Positions 17,465 to 25,666 of a stretch of 64,000 nt of DNA are shown one piece after another. Each line of letters opens with the position of its first letter. Position 1 is the first letter of the stretch. A program made the position numbers and the translations under genes. This DNA is from Actinophytocola gossypii (GTDB lineage Bacteria; Actinomycetota; Actinomycetes; Mycobacteriales; Pseudonocardiaceae): NCBI RefSeq assembly GCF_025165815.1, contig NZ_JAFFZE010000015.1, forward strand, positions 412,198 through 476,197, written 5' to 3'. Under the pieces are notes generated by a model. It was not told the DNA's origin, searched no databases, and saw only the letters and a program-made list of their open reading frames with translations.

Positions 17465-18253
17465 TTGACCTCGCTCGCCGGGCACCGCTACGTCTTCGAC
17501 AACGACAGCACGCACAGCGACGAGCAGCACCGCTGCCTCGCCGCCGCCTACGACCCGCCCACCACCGCCGCGCTCGCCGCCACCGGCGTCGGCCCCGGCT
17601 GGCGCTGCCTGGAGGTCGGCGCGGGCGGCGGCAGCGTCGCGCACTGGCTCGCCGACCGGGTCGCGCCGACCGGCGCCGTGCTGGCCACCGACCTCAACCC
17701 CCGGCACGTCCGCGCCGCCCCCGGCCTGACCGTCGCCCGCCACGACGTCACGCGCGACCCCCTGCCCGAGGCCGAGTTCGACCTGATCCACGCCCGGCTC
17801 GTGCTCCTGCACCTGCCCGACCGCCTCGCCGTCCTGGACCGGCTCGTCCGCGCGCTGAAACCGGGCGGTTGGCTGCAACTCGACGAGTTCGACATCTCCT
17901 ACGGCCCCGCCCTCGCCGGCCCGGACCTCCCGCTGTACGAACGTTTCCTGACCGCCAAGGCCGAGCTGATGGAAGCCGCCGGCGCACTCGGCACCTGGGG
18001 CCGGTCGGCCGGCGCCGCCATGACCGCGGCCGGGCTCGAGGCGGTCGAGGCAAGCCCGCACGTGTGGACCTGGGACCGGAACTCCCCGGGCCTGCACCTG
18101 CTGGTGCACCACACCCACCACCTGCGCGACAAGTTCCTCGCGTTCGGGTTCACCGACGACGACCTGACCCGCGTGCGCGCCGTCATGGCGGATCCGGCGT
18201 TCCGCGCCTGCTCCTGCGTCTTCTACACCGTGCGGGGCCGGCGTCCGGCATGA
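17465..18253 (+). CDS. class I SAM-dependent methyltransferase (copy 2)
   Basis: 262 residues. The start is TTG 17465, chosen because GGGAGAACCG lies just before it and no better ATG or GTG precedes the conserved region. Motif I is CLEVGAGGGSVAHWLAD, followed by VLATDLNPRHV, FDLIHARLVLLHLPDR and LKPGGWLQLDEFD, the typical order of a Methyltransf_25-type enzyme. The acceptor is unknown. It begins 12 bases after the previous stop, the only gene of the rightward operon without an overlapping start. Confidence 0.85.
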   Translation: MTSLAGHRYVFDNDSTHSDEQHRCLAAAYDPPTTAALAATGVGPGWRCLEVGAGGGSVAHWLADRVAPTGAVLATDLNPRHVRAAPGLTVARHDVTRDPLPEAEFDLIHARLVLLHLPDRLAVLDRLVRALKPGGWLQLDEFDISYGPALAGPDLPLYERFLTAKAELMEAAGALGTWGRSAGAAMTAAGLEAVEASPHVWTWDRNSPGLHLLVHHTHHLRDKFLAFGFTDDDLTRVRAVMADPAFRACSCVFYTVRGRRPA

Positions 18254-19839
18254 CCACCGCACTGCGCACCGTCCATCCGGCCGCCGCTCTCGCCCGCGAG
18301 CACCTGCGCGGGCTCGGATCCGGCATCGACCTGACCGTCGACTGGGCCGGCCCGGTCGAGTCGCCCCTGGTCGACGAGTACCTGGTGCAGGCGGCCTGCG
18401 GGATCATGCACGTACACGGCCGGGCGCGCGGAGAGCCCGTGCCGCTCGCCGTCGACTACGCCACCGCGGTGGCCGGCGTGCTCGCCGCACAGGGCGTGCT
18501 CGCCGCGGTGTTCGGCGGAGCGCGGGCGGTCCGCACGTCGGTGGCCCAGGCCGCCCTGCTGTCCGTCGGCCAGTACGTCGTGTCGGAGCAGCCTCCCGAG
18601 ATCGACGGCGACCCCCCGCCGTTCGTGTCCGCCGACGGCGTCCGGTTCGAGCTGGAAACCCTCCGAGCCGAGGACTGGCAACGGTTCTGGCGCCACGTGG
18701 GCGCCCCCGAGCCGGCGTTGCGCCGCGGCTGGGACCCGTTCGTCCGGCGGTTCGCCACCGCGGTCTGCCCCCTGCCCGCCGCCCTGCACGACACGCTCTC
18801 CCGGCAACCGTTCGCGGCCGCCGTCGCCGCGGGTCGGGCCGGCGGTGTCAGCGTCGTACCGATGGCGAACGTACCCGCGGGTCCACTGTGGGCACTGCGA
18901 CCCCTGCCCGGCTCGTCCGCCCGCTGCGTGTCCCCGGACGTATCGGCGCCGCTGCGTGGACTACGGGTCGTCGAGGCCACCCGACGCGTGCAGGGACCAC
19001 TCGCCGGCCACGTGCTTCGGATGCTCGGCGCGGACGTGCTGCGGATCGAACCACCAGGCGGCGACCCGGCCCGGGGGACCGCACGCTTCGCCGCCCTGAA
19101 CGCGGGCAAGGCAGTCGTGGAACTCGACCTCGCCACCACCGGCGGCCGAGCGGCGGCCCGCGAGCTGGTCGCGAACGCCGACGTGTTCGTGCACAACTGG
19201 GCACCCGGCCGCGCGGAGTCGTGGCGCCTGGACGCCACCGACCTCGCCGCCGTGCGCCCCGGCCTGGTGTACGCGGCCGCCTCCGGCTGGGGCTCGGCGA
19301 TGGGGGAGGACCCGCCACTGGGTACCGACTACGTGGTTCAGGCGCACAGCGGACTGGCCGCCGCCGTACGGCCACCGGGCGAGCCACCGGCACCGTCCCT
19401 GATGACCATCACCGACGTACTGGGCGGCCTGGTCTGCGCGCTCGGCGTGCTCACCGGCCTCACCCGCCGAACCGGCACCAGAGTGGACAGCTCGCTCCTG
19501 TCCGCCACCGGCGCGATCTCCGGACGGCGAAGGGACTTCCGTCGTCCACTCAGGACCGCCGACGGGTACGTGGCGATTCCTCGCGCCGCCACCGGACCGG
19601 CACTCGGCGGCACCACGGCGAGTTGCCGCGAGTCCACGGAAGCAGTCGTCGGCCACTGTGTGGCGTTCTACCACATCGGCGAACACTCGCCATCCGCCGC
19701 CGAGTCGACCGACGACGTCCTGGCCCGCCTCGCCGAAGCCGGTGTGCCGGCCGTCGCCGTGACCACCGATCTCGGCATCCTCGCCACCGATCCGCGCTTC
19801 GCCGCCGCCCACCACCGGCCCCCGTGGGAGTTCTCGTGA
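18250..19839 (+). CDS. class III (CaiB/BaiF) CoA-transferase
   Basis: 529 residues from ATG 18250 (ATGA). Family III enzymes move CoA between carboxylic acids through an aspartyl-CoA anhydride. The core begins near residue 230 with LRGLRVVEATRRVQGPLAGHVLRMLGADVLRIE. The expected catalytic aspartate is Asp360 in GTDYVVQAHSGL. The first ~200 residues form an additional CoA-transferase-like half that lacks such a residue, so the protein looks like a fused two-half form. The stretch after ~410 is short compared with formyl-CoA transferase. With two ligases in the same operon it could recycle or exchange an acyl-CoA intermediate. Confidence 0.83.
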   Translation: MTTALRTVHPAAALAREHLRGLGSGIDLTVDWAGPVESPLVDEYLVQAACGIMHVHGRARGEPVPLAVDYATAVAGVLAAQGVLAAVFGGARAVRTSVAQAALLSVGQYVVSEQPPEIDGDPPPFVSADGVRFELETLRAEDWQRFWRHVGAPEPALRRGWDPFVRRFATAVCPLPAALHDTLSRQPFAAAVAAGRAGGVSVVPMANVPAGPLWALRPLPGSSARCVSPDVSAPLRGLRVVEATRRVQGPLAGHVLRMLGADVLRIEPPGGDPARGTARFAALNAGKAVVELDLATTGGRAAARELVANADVFVHNWAPGRAESWRLDATDLAAVRPGLVYAAASGWGSAMGEDPPLGTDYVVQAHSGLAAAVRPPGEPPAPSLMTITDVLGGLVCALGVLTGLTRRTGTRVDSSLLSATGAISGRRRDFRRPLRTADGYVAIPRAATGPALGGTTASCRESTEAVVGHCVAFYHIGEHSPSAAESTDDVLARLAEAGVPAVAVTTDLGILATDPRFAAAHHRPPWEFS

Positions 19840-21359
19840 CCCGTCCCTGGACCTCCACCGCCGGCGTCGAGATCCCCGACCTCGTCCCCGCCCGGCTGCG
19901 TCGCGAGTGGGCCGCCGCCGGCCGGTACCCCGACAAGGACCTGTACCGCCTGTTCACCGAGCACGCCGACACCCACCCCGACCGCGCCGCCGTCATCGAC
20001 GAGACCGGCACGGTCACCTACGCCGAACTCGACCGCCTCGTCATCGCCGCCGCCGAGACCATGGCGGGCGCGAACCTCGGCCCCCGCGACATCATCGGCA
20101 TCCGCGTCCGCAACGGCCGGCTCGGCGCCGTCGCCGAACTCGCCGCCGCCGCGCTCGGTGCCGTCTCCATGCCCTTCCCGCCGGGTCACGGCTCCCGCGA
20201 CGCCCGCAGCCTCCTGCGCCGCTCCCGCGCCACCGCCCTCGTCGGCGACCCCGGCGCCCACCCGCGAACCATCACCCTCACCCCCCACCACCCCTCCGGC
20301 GCCCGCCCCCGTCCGACGATCGACCCCGACTCCCCGGCCAGGATCCTGGTCTCCTCCGGCTCCGAGACCGAGCCGAAGATGGTCGCCTACTCGCACAACG
20401 CCTTCGCCGGCGGCCGCGCCGCCTACGTCCGCGCCCTGCACCACGACGACACGCCGATGCGCAACCTCGTGCTGGTACCCCTGTCGTCGTCGTTCGGCTC
20501 GTGCGGTGTGCCCGTGACCGTCGCGGCGCTCGGCGCGACGCTGATCACCCAACCCCGCTTCGACCCCGCCGACGCCCTCCGCCTGATCCACGAACACCGG
20601 CCGACCCACGTCTTCGGCGTGCCGACCATGCTCGACCGCCTGGCCGCCCGGACCACCGCCCGCCCACCCGGCCTGCGTGCCCTGGTCGCCAGCGGCGCCG
20701 CCCTGCCGCCCGCCACCCGCCGCCGCTGCGCCGCCGCCTTCGGTGTCCCGGTGATCTCCGTCTACGGCTCCACCGACGGCGTCAACTGCCACGACGCCAC
20801 CACCGCCCGCCCCGACCCGGCCGTGGCGACGATCGTCGTCACCGACGCCGACGGCACCCCGCTCCCACCCGGCACTCCTGGGGAGATCCGCGCCCTCGGC
20901 CCGATGACCCCCCTGTCCTACGTGGCGGACCCCGCCCTGAACACCCGGCACCGCACCCCCGACGGCTGGGTCCGCACCGGCGACCAGGGCATCCTCGACG
21001 AGCGAGGCGTCCTGCACGTCACCGGTCGCCTGCGCCCGACCGTCATCCGCGGCGGCCGGACCATCAGCCCCGCCGAGGTCGAGCTTGTCCTTGCGGACCA
21101 CCCGGCCGTCCAGGAGGCCACCTGCGTGGCCGTCCCCGACCTCGAACTGGGGGAGCGGCTGTGTGCCTGCGTGGTGCCCCGTCCCGGCCGGCCGCACCCG
21201 ACGCTGACCGATCTGACCACCTACCTCCGCCTCCGTCACGACCTGGAGCCGGCCAAACTCCCCGAACGCCTCCTGGTCCTGGACGCCCTCCCGCTCGGCC
21301 CGACCGGAAAGGTCTGCCGCACCACCCTCACCGAGCTGGCGACCGAGGCGCCGGTGTGA
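19836..21359 (+). CDS. adenylate-forming ligase (copy 2)
   Basis: 507 residues from GTG 19836 (GTGA). The opening VPARLRREWAAAGRYPDKDLY is like aryl-acid ligases of the EntE/DhbE type. The P-loop is atypical: ILVSSGSETEPKMVAYSHNA replaces the usual TSGTTG.PK run but keeps the lysine. Later motifs are VYGSTDGVNCHD, WVRTGDQGILDERG and the A10 lysine in LPLGPTGKVCRTTL. It differs from copy 1 throughout, so it should activate a second acid, possibly aromatic. Its 3' end overlaps the convergent TetR gene by 32 bases. It is the last gene of the operon. Confidence 0.85.
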   Translation: MTRPWTSTAGVEIPDLVPARLRREWAAAGRYPDKDLYRLFTEHADTHPDRAAVIDETGTVTYAELDRLVIAAAETMAGANLGPRDIIGIRVRNGRLGAVAELAAAALGAVSMPFPPGHGSRDARSLLRRSRATALVGDPGAHPRTITLTPHHPSGARPRPTIDPDSPARILVSSGSETEPKMVAYSHNAFAGGRAAYVRALHHDDTPMRNLVLVPLSSSFGSCGVPVTVAALGATLITQPRFDPADALRLIHEHRPTHVFGVPTMLDRLAARTTARPPGLRALVASGAALPPATRRRCAAAFGVPVISVYGSTDGVNCHDATTARPDPAVATIVVTDADGTPLPPGTPGEIRALGPMTPLSYVADPALNTRHRTPDGWVRTGDQGILDERGVLHVTGRLRPTVIRGGRTISPAEVELVLADHPAVQEATCVAVPDLELGERLCACVVPRPGRPHPTLTDLTTYLRLRHDLEPAKLPERLLVLDALPLGPTGKVCRTTLTELATEAPV

Positions 21360-21900
21360 GGACGAGGTCGATCCAGGCGTCCATCGCGGCGTCGGCGGCC
21401 TCGCGGTCGCCGGTCAGGAGCAGGTCGTGCAGCAGCCCGCGCGCGACGGCGAGCCCCAACCTGGCGTGCGTCGCCGCCGTGTCGCGATCCTGCCCGGCCC
21501 GGGTCAGCAGGTCGGTCAGTGGCTCCAGCCACGGCTCGACCAGGCTCGTGCGCAGCGGCGTCGCGTGCGGCTGGCCCTGCATCGCGTGCGCGGACAGTTC
21601 GAAGAACAACGGCCCGTAACGCAGCGCCGGTCCCACCACCAGCGACCAGAACCGCCGGGCCGCCGTCCGCGGATCGGCGTCCTCGGTGGCGGTGAGGGCG
21701 GCGAAGGTGTCCCGCTGGTGGCCCTCCACGACCCGGACGACCTCGGCGAGCAGGCCCTCCCGCGTGCCGAAGTGGTAGATGAGCATGCGGTGGCTGGTGC
21801 CCACGGCCGCCGCCAGCCCGCGCAGGCTGTGGTCGCTCACCCCGTGCCGGGCGAAGTACCCGATGACCTCTCCCAGCAGACGTTCCCGCGCACTCGACAT
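21328..21900 (-). CDS. TetR-family transcriptional regulator
   Basis: 190 residues from ATG 21900. The N-terminal HTH is typical (GVSDHSLRGLAAAVGTSHRMLIYHFG, then REGLLAEVV), followed by an all-helical ligand domain. It is divergent from the SRPBCC gene, and a perfect 14-bp palindrome touches its start codon, so it very probably represses itself and that gene. Its 3' end overlaps the last gene of the biosynthetic operon, so whether it also controls the cluster is open. Confidence 0.9.
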   Translation of the reverse strand: MSSARERLLGEVIGYFARHGVSDHSLRGLAAAVGTSHRMLIYHFGTREGLLAEVVRVVEGHQRDTFAALTATEDADPRTAARRFWSLVVGPALRYGPLFFELSAHAMQGQPHATPLRTSLVEPWLEPLTDLLTRAGQDRDTAATHARLGLAVARGLLHDLLLTGDREAADAAMDAWIDLVLTPAPRSPAR

Positions 21901-21914
21901 GTACCATATGGTAC
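21901..21914. promoter_or_regulatory. perfect palindrome, probable TetR operator
   Basis: GTACCATATGGTAC is a 14-bp perfect inverted repeat adjoining the TetR start codon and 23 bases before the SRPBCC start. Position and symmetry fit autoregulation plus control of the divergent gene. Confidence 0.75.
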
Positions 21915-21936
21915 AACTCAGGCCGAGGAGGAAACG

Positions 21937-22377
21937 ATGACCGGTGTGACCGTCGTGGTCGATGTCGACGCCCCACCCGCGACGCTCTGGACGATCCTGA
22001 CGCAGCCGTCCACCTGGCCGGCGTGGACCGAGTCGATGGACACGGTCGACCTGCTCGACGGCGACCTGCGGCTCGGCGCGCGGGCGCGGATCGTCCAGCC
22101 CGGCCTGCGACCGATGGTGTGGACGGTGACGGCCTTCGAGCCGGGTCGCGCGTTCACCTGGACGGCGGAGGCCGCCGGCGTGCGCACGGCCGGCACCCAC
22201 GAGGTCGAGGCACTCGACGGGGGAGCCCGCTCCCGCCTCACGCTCGGGCTGACGCAGCGCGGTGCGCTCGCGCCCCTGATCCGGCTCCTGCTCGGCCGCC
22301 GGTCCCGGCGCTACGTCGGGCTGGAGGCCGCCGGACTGAAGGCCGCGGCCGAGGACCGCGCCAGAACGTCCGTGTGA
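21937..22377 (+). CDS. SRPBCC-family (START/polyketide cyclase-like) protein
   Basis: 146 residues from ATG 21937 behind GAGGAGGAAACG. The fold pattern is clear: VDVDAPPATLWTILTQPSTWPAWTE for strand 1 and the first helices, then FEPGRAFTWTAEAAGVRTAGTHEVE and the long C-terminal helix with RRSRRYVGLEAAGLKAAAED. Such small proteins bind hydrophobic ligands; some are cyclases. The shared operator with TetR suggests the pair answers a small lipophilic molecule, possibly the product of the neighbouring cluster. Confidence 0.85.
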   Translation: MTGVTVVVDVDAPPATLWTILTQPSTWPAWTESMDTVDLLDGDLRLGARARIVQPGLRPMVWTVTAFEPGRAFTWTAEAAGVRTAGTHEVEALDGGARSRLTLGLTQRGALAPLIRLLLGRRSRRYVGLEAAGLKAAAEDRARTSV

Positions 22378-22535
22378 TCCCGTTCCACACCCACCCAGCT
22401 GAGTGCTTCTGTTTGCTGCCACCGGTTTTGTTCGCTTTTCGAGTGACACAGATGGCCGATTGACGGAGAAGAACTGGGACCATAGCGTCGTTTCGCGGGT
22501 GACGAAGTCGGCTATGGACACCGGAGGTCGTCGGC

Positions 22536-24566
22536 ATGACGTCAGGTAGTTTGGGTCGGCGTACCGTCCTCCGCGGCGGACTCGCGACCGTCGGGCTCGG
22601 AACCATGGCCGGCACCGCGACGGCCGAGCCGAGGCCAAGGACCAACGTCATCGTCATCCTCATCGACGACCTCGCCCGCCGGGAACTCGGCTGTTACGGC
22701 AACACGTTCAACGAGACCCCGAACATGGACCGCCTCGCCGCTGACGGCATCCGGTTCGACACCGGCTACGCCGCCGCCCCGGTCTGCTCCCCGACCAGGG
22801 CGAGCATCATGACCGGCCAGTACCCGGCGCGCGTGGGCATCACCGAGTACCTCGAGTCCACCGGCGACGACTTCCTGCCCACCAGCCATCGGGTCCTGCC
22901 CGAGACGCTCCGCGACGCCGGCTACCGCACCGGCCTGATCGGCAAGTGGCACCTCAGCGAGACCTACACCGGACCGCCGCGCGAACGTCCGGGAAACCCG
23001 TGGTCGCACGGTTTCACCGAGGTCATCGCGTCGGAGCAGAAGTACATCGCCAACGGCGACTACTTCCACCCGTACTTCATGCTCCCGGGCCTGCCCGCCC
23101 GGATGGAGAACGAGTACCTCACCGACCGGCTCAACCTGGAGGCCACGGACTTCATCACCCGCGCCCACCGGGACCGGACACCGTTCTTCCTCTACCTGTC
23201 GCACTACGCCACCCACACCGCGCTCGCCGCGCCGCAACCACTGATCGACAAGTACGTGGCCAAGCCCGGCGCCGGGCAACCGGGCCGGAACCCCGTCCTC
23301 GCCGCCATGCTGGAGGTCATCGACAACGGCGTCCGCGCGGTCCGGGACACCCTGCGCCGGCTCGACATCGCCGACGACACCGTCATCCTGTTGCTGTCCG
23401 ACAACGGCGGCGACAACGCGGTCGCGACCAGCGATCCCCTGCGCGGCAGCAAGGCGACCCTGTACGAGGGCGGCGTCCGGGTACCGATGATCGCCTACCA
23501 CCCGAGGGGACGCGGCGGCCGGACCGTCCAGACCCCGTTCAGCACCGTCGACTTCCTGCCCACCCTGCTCGACACCGTCGGCGTCCGCCGACCGCCGGGG
23601 CAGCACCTCGACGGCGTCAGCTTCGCCGGCCTGCTCGCCGGCGGCGCGGCACCACGACGGCGCTCGCTGTTCTGGGTGTACCCGCACTGGCACAACCCCG
23701 GCCGCCCCAGCGCGTCCGTCCGCAGCGGCCGGTACAAACTCCTGCGCTACCTGCACGACGGCCGGTCCGAACTGTACGACCTGCATACGGACCCCGGCGA
23801 GTCAACGGATCTGACCGACCGCCTGCCCGGCACCACCCGCCGGCTCCGGGCCGCGCTCGACGCACACCTGCGCGACGTCGACGTCCTGCCGCCACACCCG
23901 ACGCTCCAGAACTTCCCGAAACCGGTACTGGAGCACGAGTTCGACGACGATCTTGCCGACTTCACCGTGCTGGCACCGAATCCGGAAGGCGATGCCGGTA
24001 CCGTGCGGGCCGCAGGCGGCGCGCTCACCGTGACCGCCGCCGGAGCGCCGGCCTTCGCGCTGCTGCGCTCGAACCGGCCCGTCGAGGACTCACCGGTGGC
24101 GATCGTCGTCACCCAACGCTCCTACGCCGGAGCCCCGAACCAGGACACGTTGTTCACCGGCCTGATCGAGGACGAGCGGAACTACTTGATGGTCTGGTAC
24201 AACCACCGCCGTCAGCGCACCGGCTGGGACGTCGTGACCGACGGCAGGTTGACGGGCCGCCGCATCAGCCAACTCGACGGCAAGATCAGCTATCCCGGCC
24301 CGAACGCCCGGCTCGCGTGCGTCCTGCACCGCGACGAGCTGACGGCCTACGCGGTCGCCGCCGGCGGCCGGTGGCAGTACCTGTTCACCATCGACGTCGG
24401 CCAGTGGGCACGCCTCGACGACCCGGCCGTCCGCGCGAGGTACCGCTACGGCTTCGGCGTCCGCGTCGACGCCGGCACCCTCACCGTGGACCGTTTCGCT
24501 GTCCGCCGCGGCCGTCAGTCCACATCGTACTCGGCGAACACGTCTCCGCCGAACAGTTTCCAGTAG
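22536..24566 (+). CDS. secreted sulfatase (formylglycine-dependent) with C-terminal accessory domain
   Basis: 676 residues behind GGAGGTCGTCGGC. The N-terminus GRRTVLRGGL plus a hydrophobic stretch is a Tat signal. The metal-site Asp pair is in VILIDDLARR, and the cysteine converted to formylglycine is Cys84 in VCSPTRASIMTG (CxPTR type). GLIGKWHLSE and LLSDNGGDNA supply further active-site residues. The sulfatase core ends near 450. The last ~200 residues (from FDDDLADFTVLAP on) form a beta-rich, laminin-G-like module that could bind glycans. It should desulfate an external sulfated carbohydrate. No formylglycine-generating enzyme gene is in the window. The 3' end overlaps the next gene by 52 bases. 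Confidence 0.9.
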   Translation: MTSGSLGRRTVLRGGLATVGLGTMAGTATAEPRPRTNVIVILIDDLARRELGCYGNTFNETPNMDRLAADGIRFDTGYAAAPVCSPTRASIMTGQYPARVGITEYLESTGDDFLPTSHRVLPETLRDAGYRTGLIGKWHLSETYTGPPRERPGNPWSHGFTEVIASEQKYIANGDYFHPYFMLPGLPARMENEYLTDRLNLEATDFITRAHRDRTPFFLYLSHYATHTALAAPQPLIDKYVAKPGAGQPGRNPVLAAMLEVIDNGVRAVRDTLRRLDIADDTVILLLSDNGGDNAVATSDPLRGSKATLYEGGVRVPMIAYHPRGRGGRTVQTPFSTVDFLPTLLDTVGVRRPPGQHLDGVSFAGLLAGGAAPRRRSLFWVYPHWHNPGRPSASVRSGRYKLLRYLHDGRSELYDLHTDPGESTDLTDRLPGTTRRLRAALDAHLRDVDVLPPHPTLQNFPKPVLEHEFDDDLADFTVLAPNPEGDAGTVRAAGGALTVTAAGAPAFALLRSNRPVEDSPVAIVVTQRSYAGAPNQDTLFTGLIEDERNYLMVWYNHRRQRTGWDVVTDGRLTGRRISQLDGKISYPGPNARLACVLHRDELTAYAVAAGGRWQYLFTIDVGQWARLDDPAVRARYRYGFGVRVDAGTLTVDRFAVRRGRQSTSYSANTSPPNSFQ

Positions 24567-25579
24567 AACGCGTTCATCCGCGCCGCGGCCGGCGCGTGCC
24601 TGGCGATGATCGCGGCGACGGTGGGCGGCACACTGTTCGGAACACCCTCAGCCGCGCACCGGCGTACGTACTCGTTACGGACAGCCGGCTCGGTCGCCAC
24701 CCCGCACGCCGTGGTCACCAGCCAGTTGACCAAGCGCATGGCGGCATAGCCCGCGTCATGGCCGACGTGCCGCTGAGCGAAGTCTCGCTCAGCGTCCGAC
24801 AGGTCGAATCGCGGCGACGTGGCCAGTCCGAAGTCGGTGAGGTAGATCCGCTCTCCGTCGGTGCGCATGTTGCCGAAGTGCCCGTCCATGTGCAGCAGGC
24901 TCCGGCGACGCAGGAACGCCACGATCTCCGTCAACTGCCGCTCGACCGTGCTGGCCCTCCCCACCGGGTCTTCGTGCAGCCAACCATCCAGCGGATACGG
25001 AATGTACTCCCAGAACAGCACGAGGCTGGCGGTCGCGCCGGCCAACGCCTCGAGACGGTCGCGCACGGCGGGATGGCCGCCGAGCGCGCCCACCGTCGCG
25101 TCGAGGTCGGCGAACTCCTCCGCGATCGGCGGACGTCCGGGCAACACCCGCCAGTGGTGCAGCAGCGGGAACGACACCGTCTCACCCGTCAGCACGCCGC
25201 GGGAGGCGATCACGTTCGCCGCCAGCTCCCGCCACGCGGTGAACCCCGGGCTGCCGATCCCGTACTGGCAGAACAGCGGTAGGCCGAACAGGTTCGCCGT
25301 GCCGCGCGGGCGGGACAACTCCCGATCGGTCAACGGAACCCGCTTGACGAACACCGTCGCACCGTCGGCGTCGGCGACCACGGAGCCGCCGCCCACCCCC
25401 ACGCCGACCATTCGTCCGGCATCCACCAGGGAGGCGAGCTCGCCGTCACCCAGTGAGTCGAGAAGGGCCGAGACCCGCTCGTGTCGGGCACGCCTCGCGG
25501 TCACCGCCGAAGCGTATTCGCGTCCTCTGCGGCCGTGGCCGGTTCCAGTGGGTTGGCTGACCGTTGACCCGTCCCGCAT
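24515..25579 (-). CDS. protein-kinase-fold protein
   Basis: 354 residues from ATG 25579; GTG 25504 is an alternative start. Kinase landmarks are visible: a glycine-rich turn GVGVGGGS (59-66), a VAIK-like lysine in VFVKR (Lys79), a helix-C-like glutamate in WRELAANV, the catalytic loop LLHMDGHFGNM (Asp232, Asn237) and LTDFGLA (Asp249). The catalytic loop with His-x-Asp-Gly-His is closer to small-molecule or atypical kinases than to PknB-type Ser/Thr kinases. No membrane segment is present. The target is unknown. It converges on the sulfatase gene, overlapping its 3' end. Confidence 0.7.
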   Translation of the reverse strand: MRDGSTVSQPTGTGHGRRGREYASAVTARRARHERVSALLDSLGDGELASLVDAGRMVGVGVGGGSVVADADGATVFVKRVPLTDRELSRPRGTANLFGLPLFCQYGIGSPGFTAWRELAANVIASRGVLTGETVSFPLLHHWRVLPGRPPIAEEFADLDATVGALGGHPAVRDRLEALAGATASLVLFWEYIPYPLDGWLHEDPVGRASTVERQLTEIVAFLRRRSLLHMDGHFGNMRTDGERIYLTDFGLATSPRFDLSDAERDFAQRHVGHDAGYAAMRLVNWLVTTACGVATEPAVRNEYVRRCAAEGVPNSVPPTVAAIIARHAPAAARMNAFYWKLFGGDVFAEYDVD

Positions 25580-25666
25580 CTAGGCTTGCGGCATGGACAT
25601 CCCGCTCGGCAGGCGTTCGTCGGGGAACGGGCGTGGCCTGCCCGTCGAGGGAAGCGCCTCCGCGCC

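Noticed and set aside
15685..19839. A 1384-codon frame read continuously across four genes
   Set aside because: Its first ~850 codons are Arg/Pro-rich low-complexity translation out of frame with clear ANL, methyltransferase and FAD genes. Only the part from ATG 18250, the CoA-transferase, is real.
2692..22377. Possible PKS, NRPS, RiPP or terpene cluster
   Set aside because: No ketosynthase, condensation or carrier domain, precursor peptide with modifying enzyme, or terpene cyclase could be found on either strand. The ANL proteins are stand-alone.
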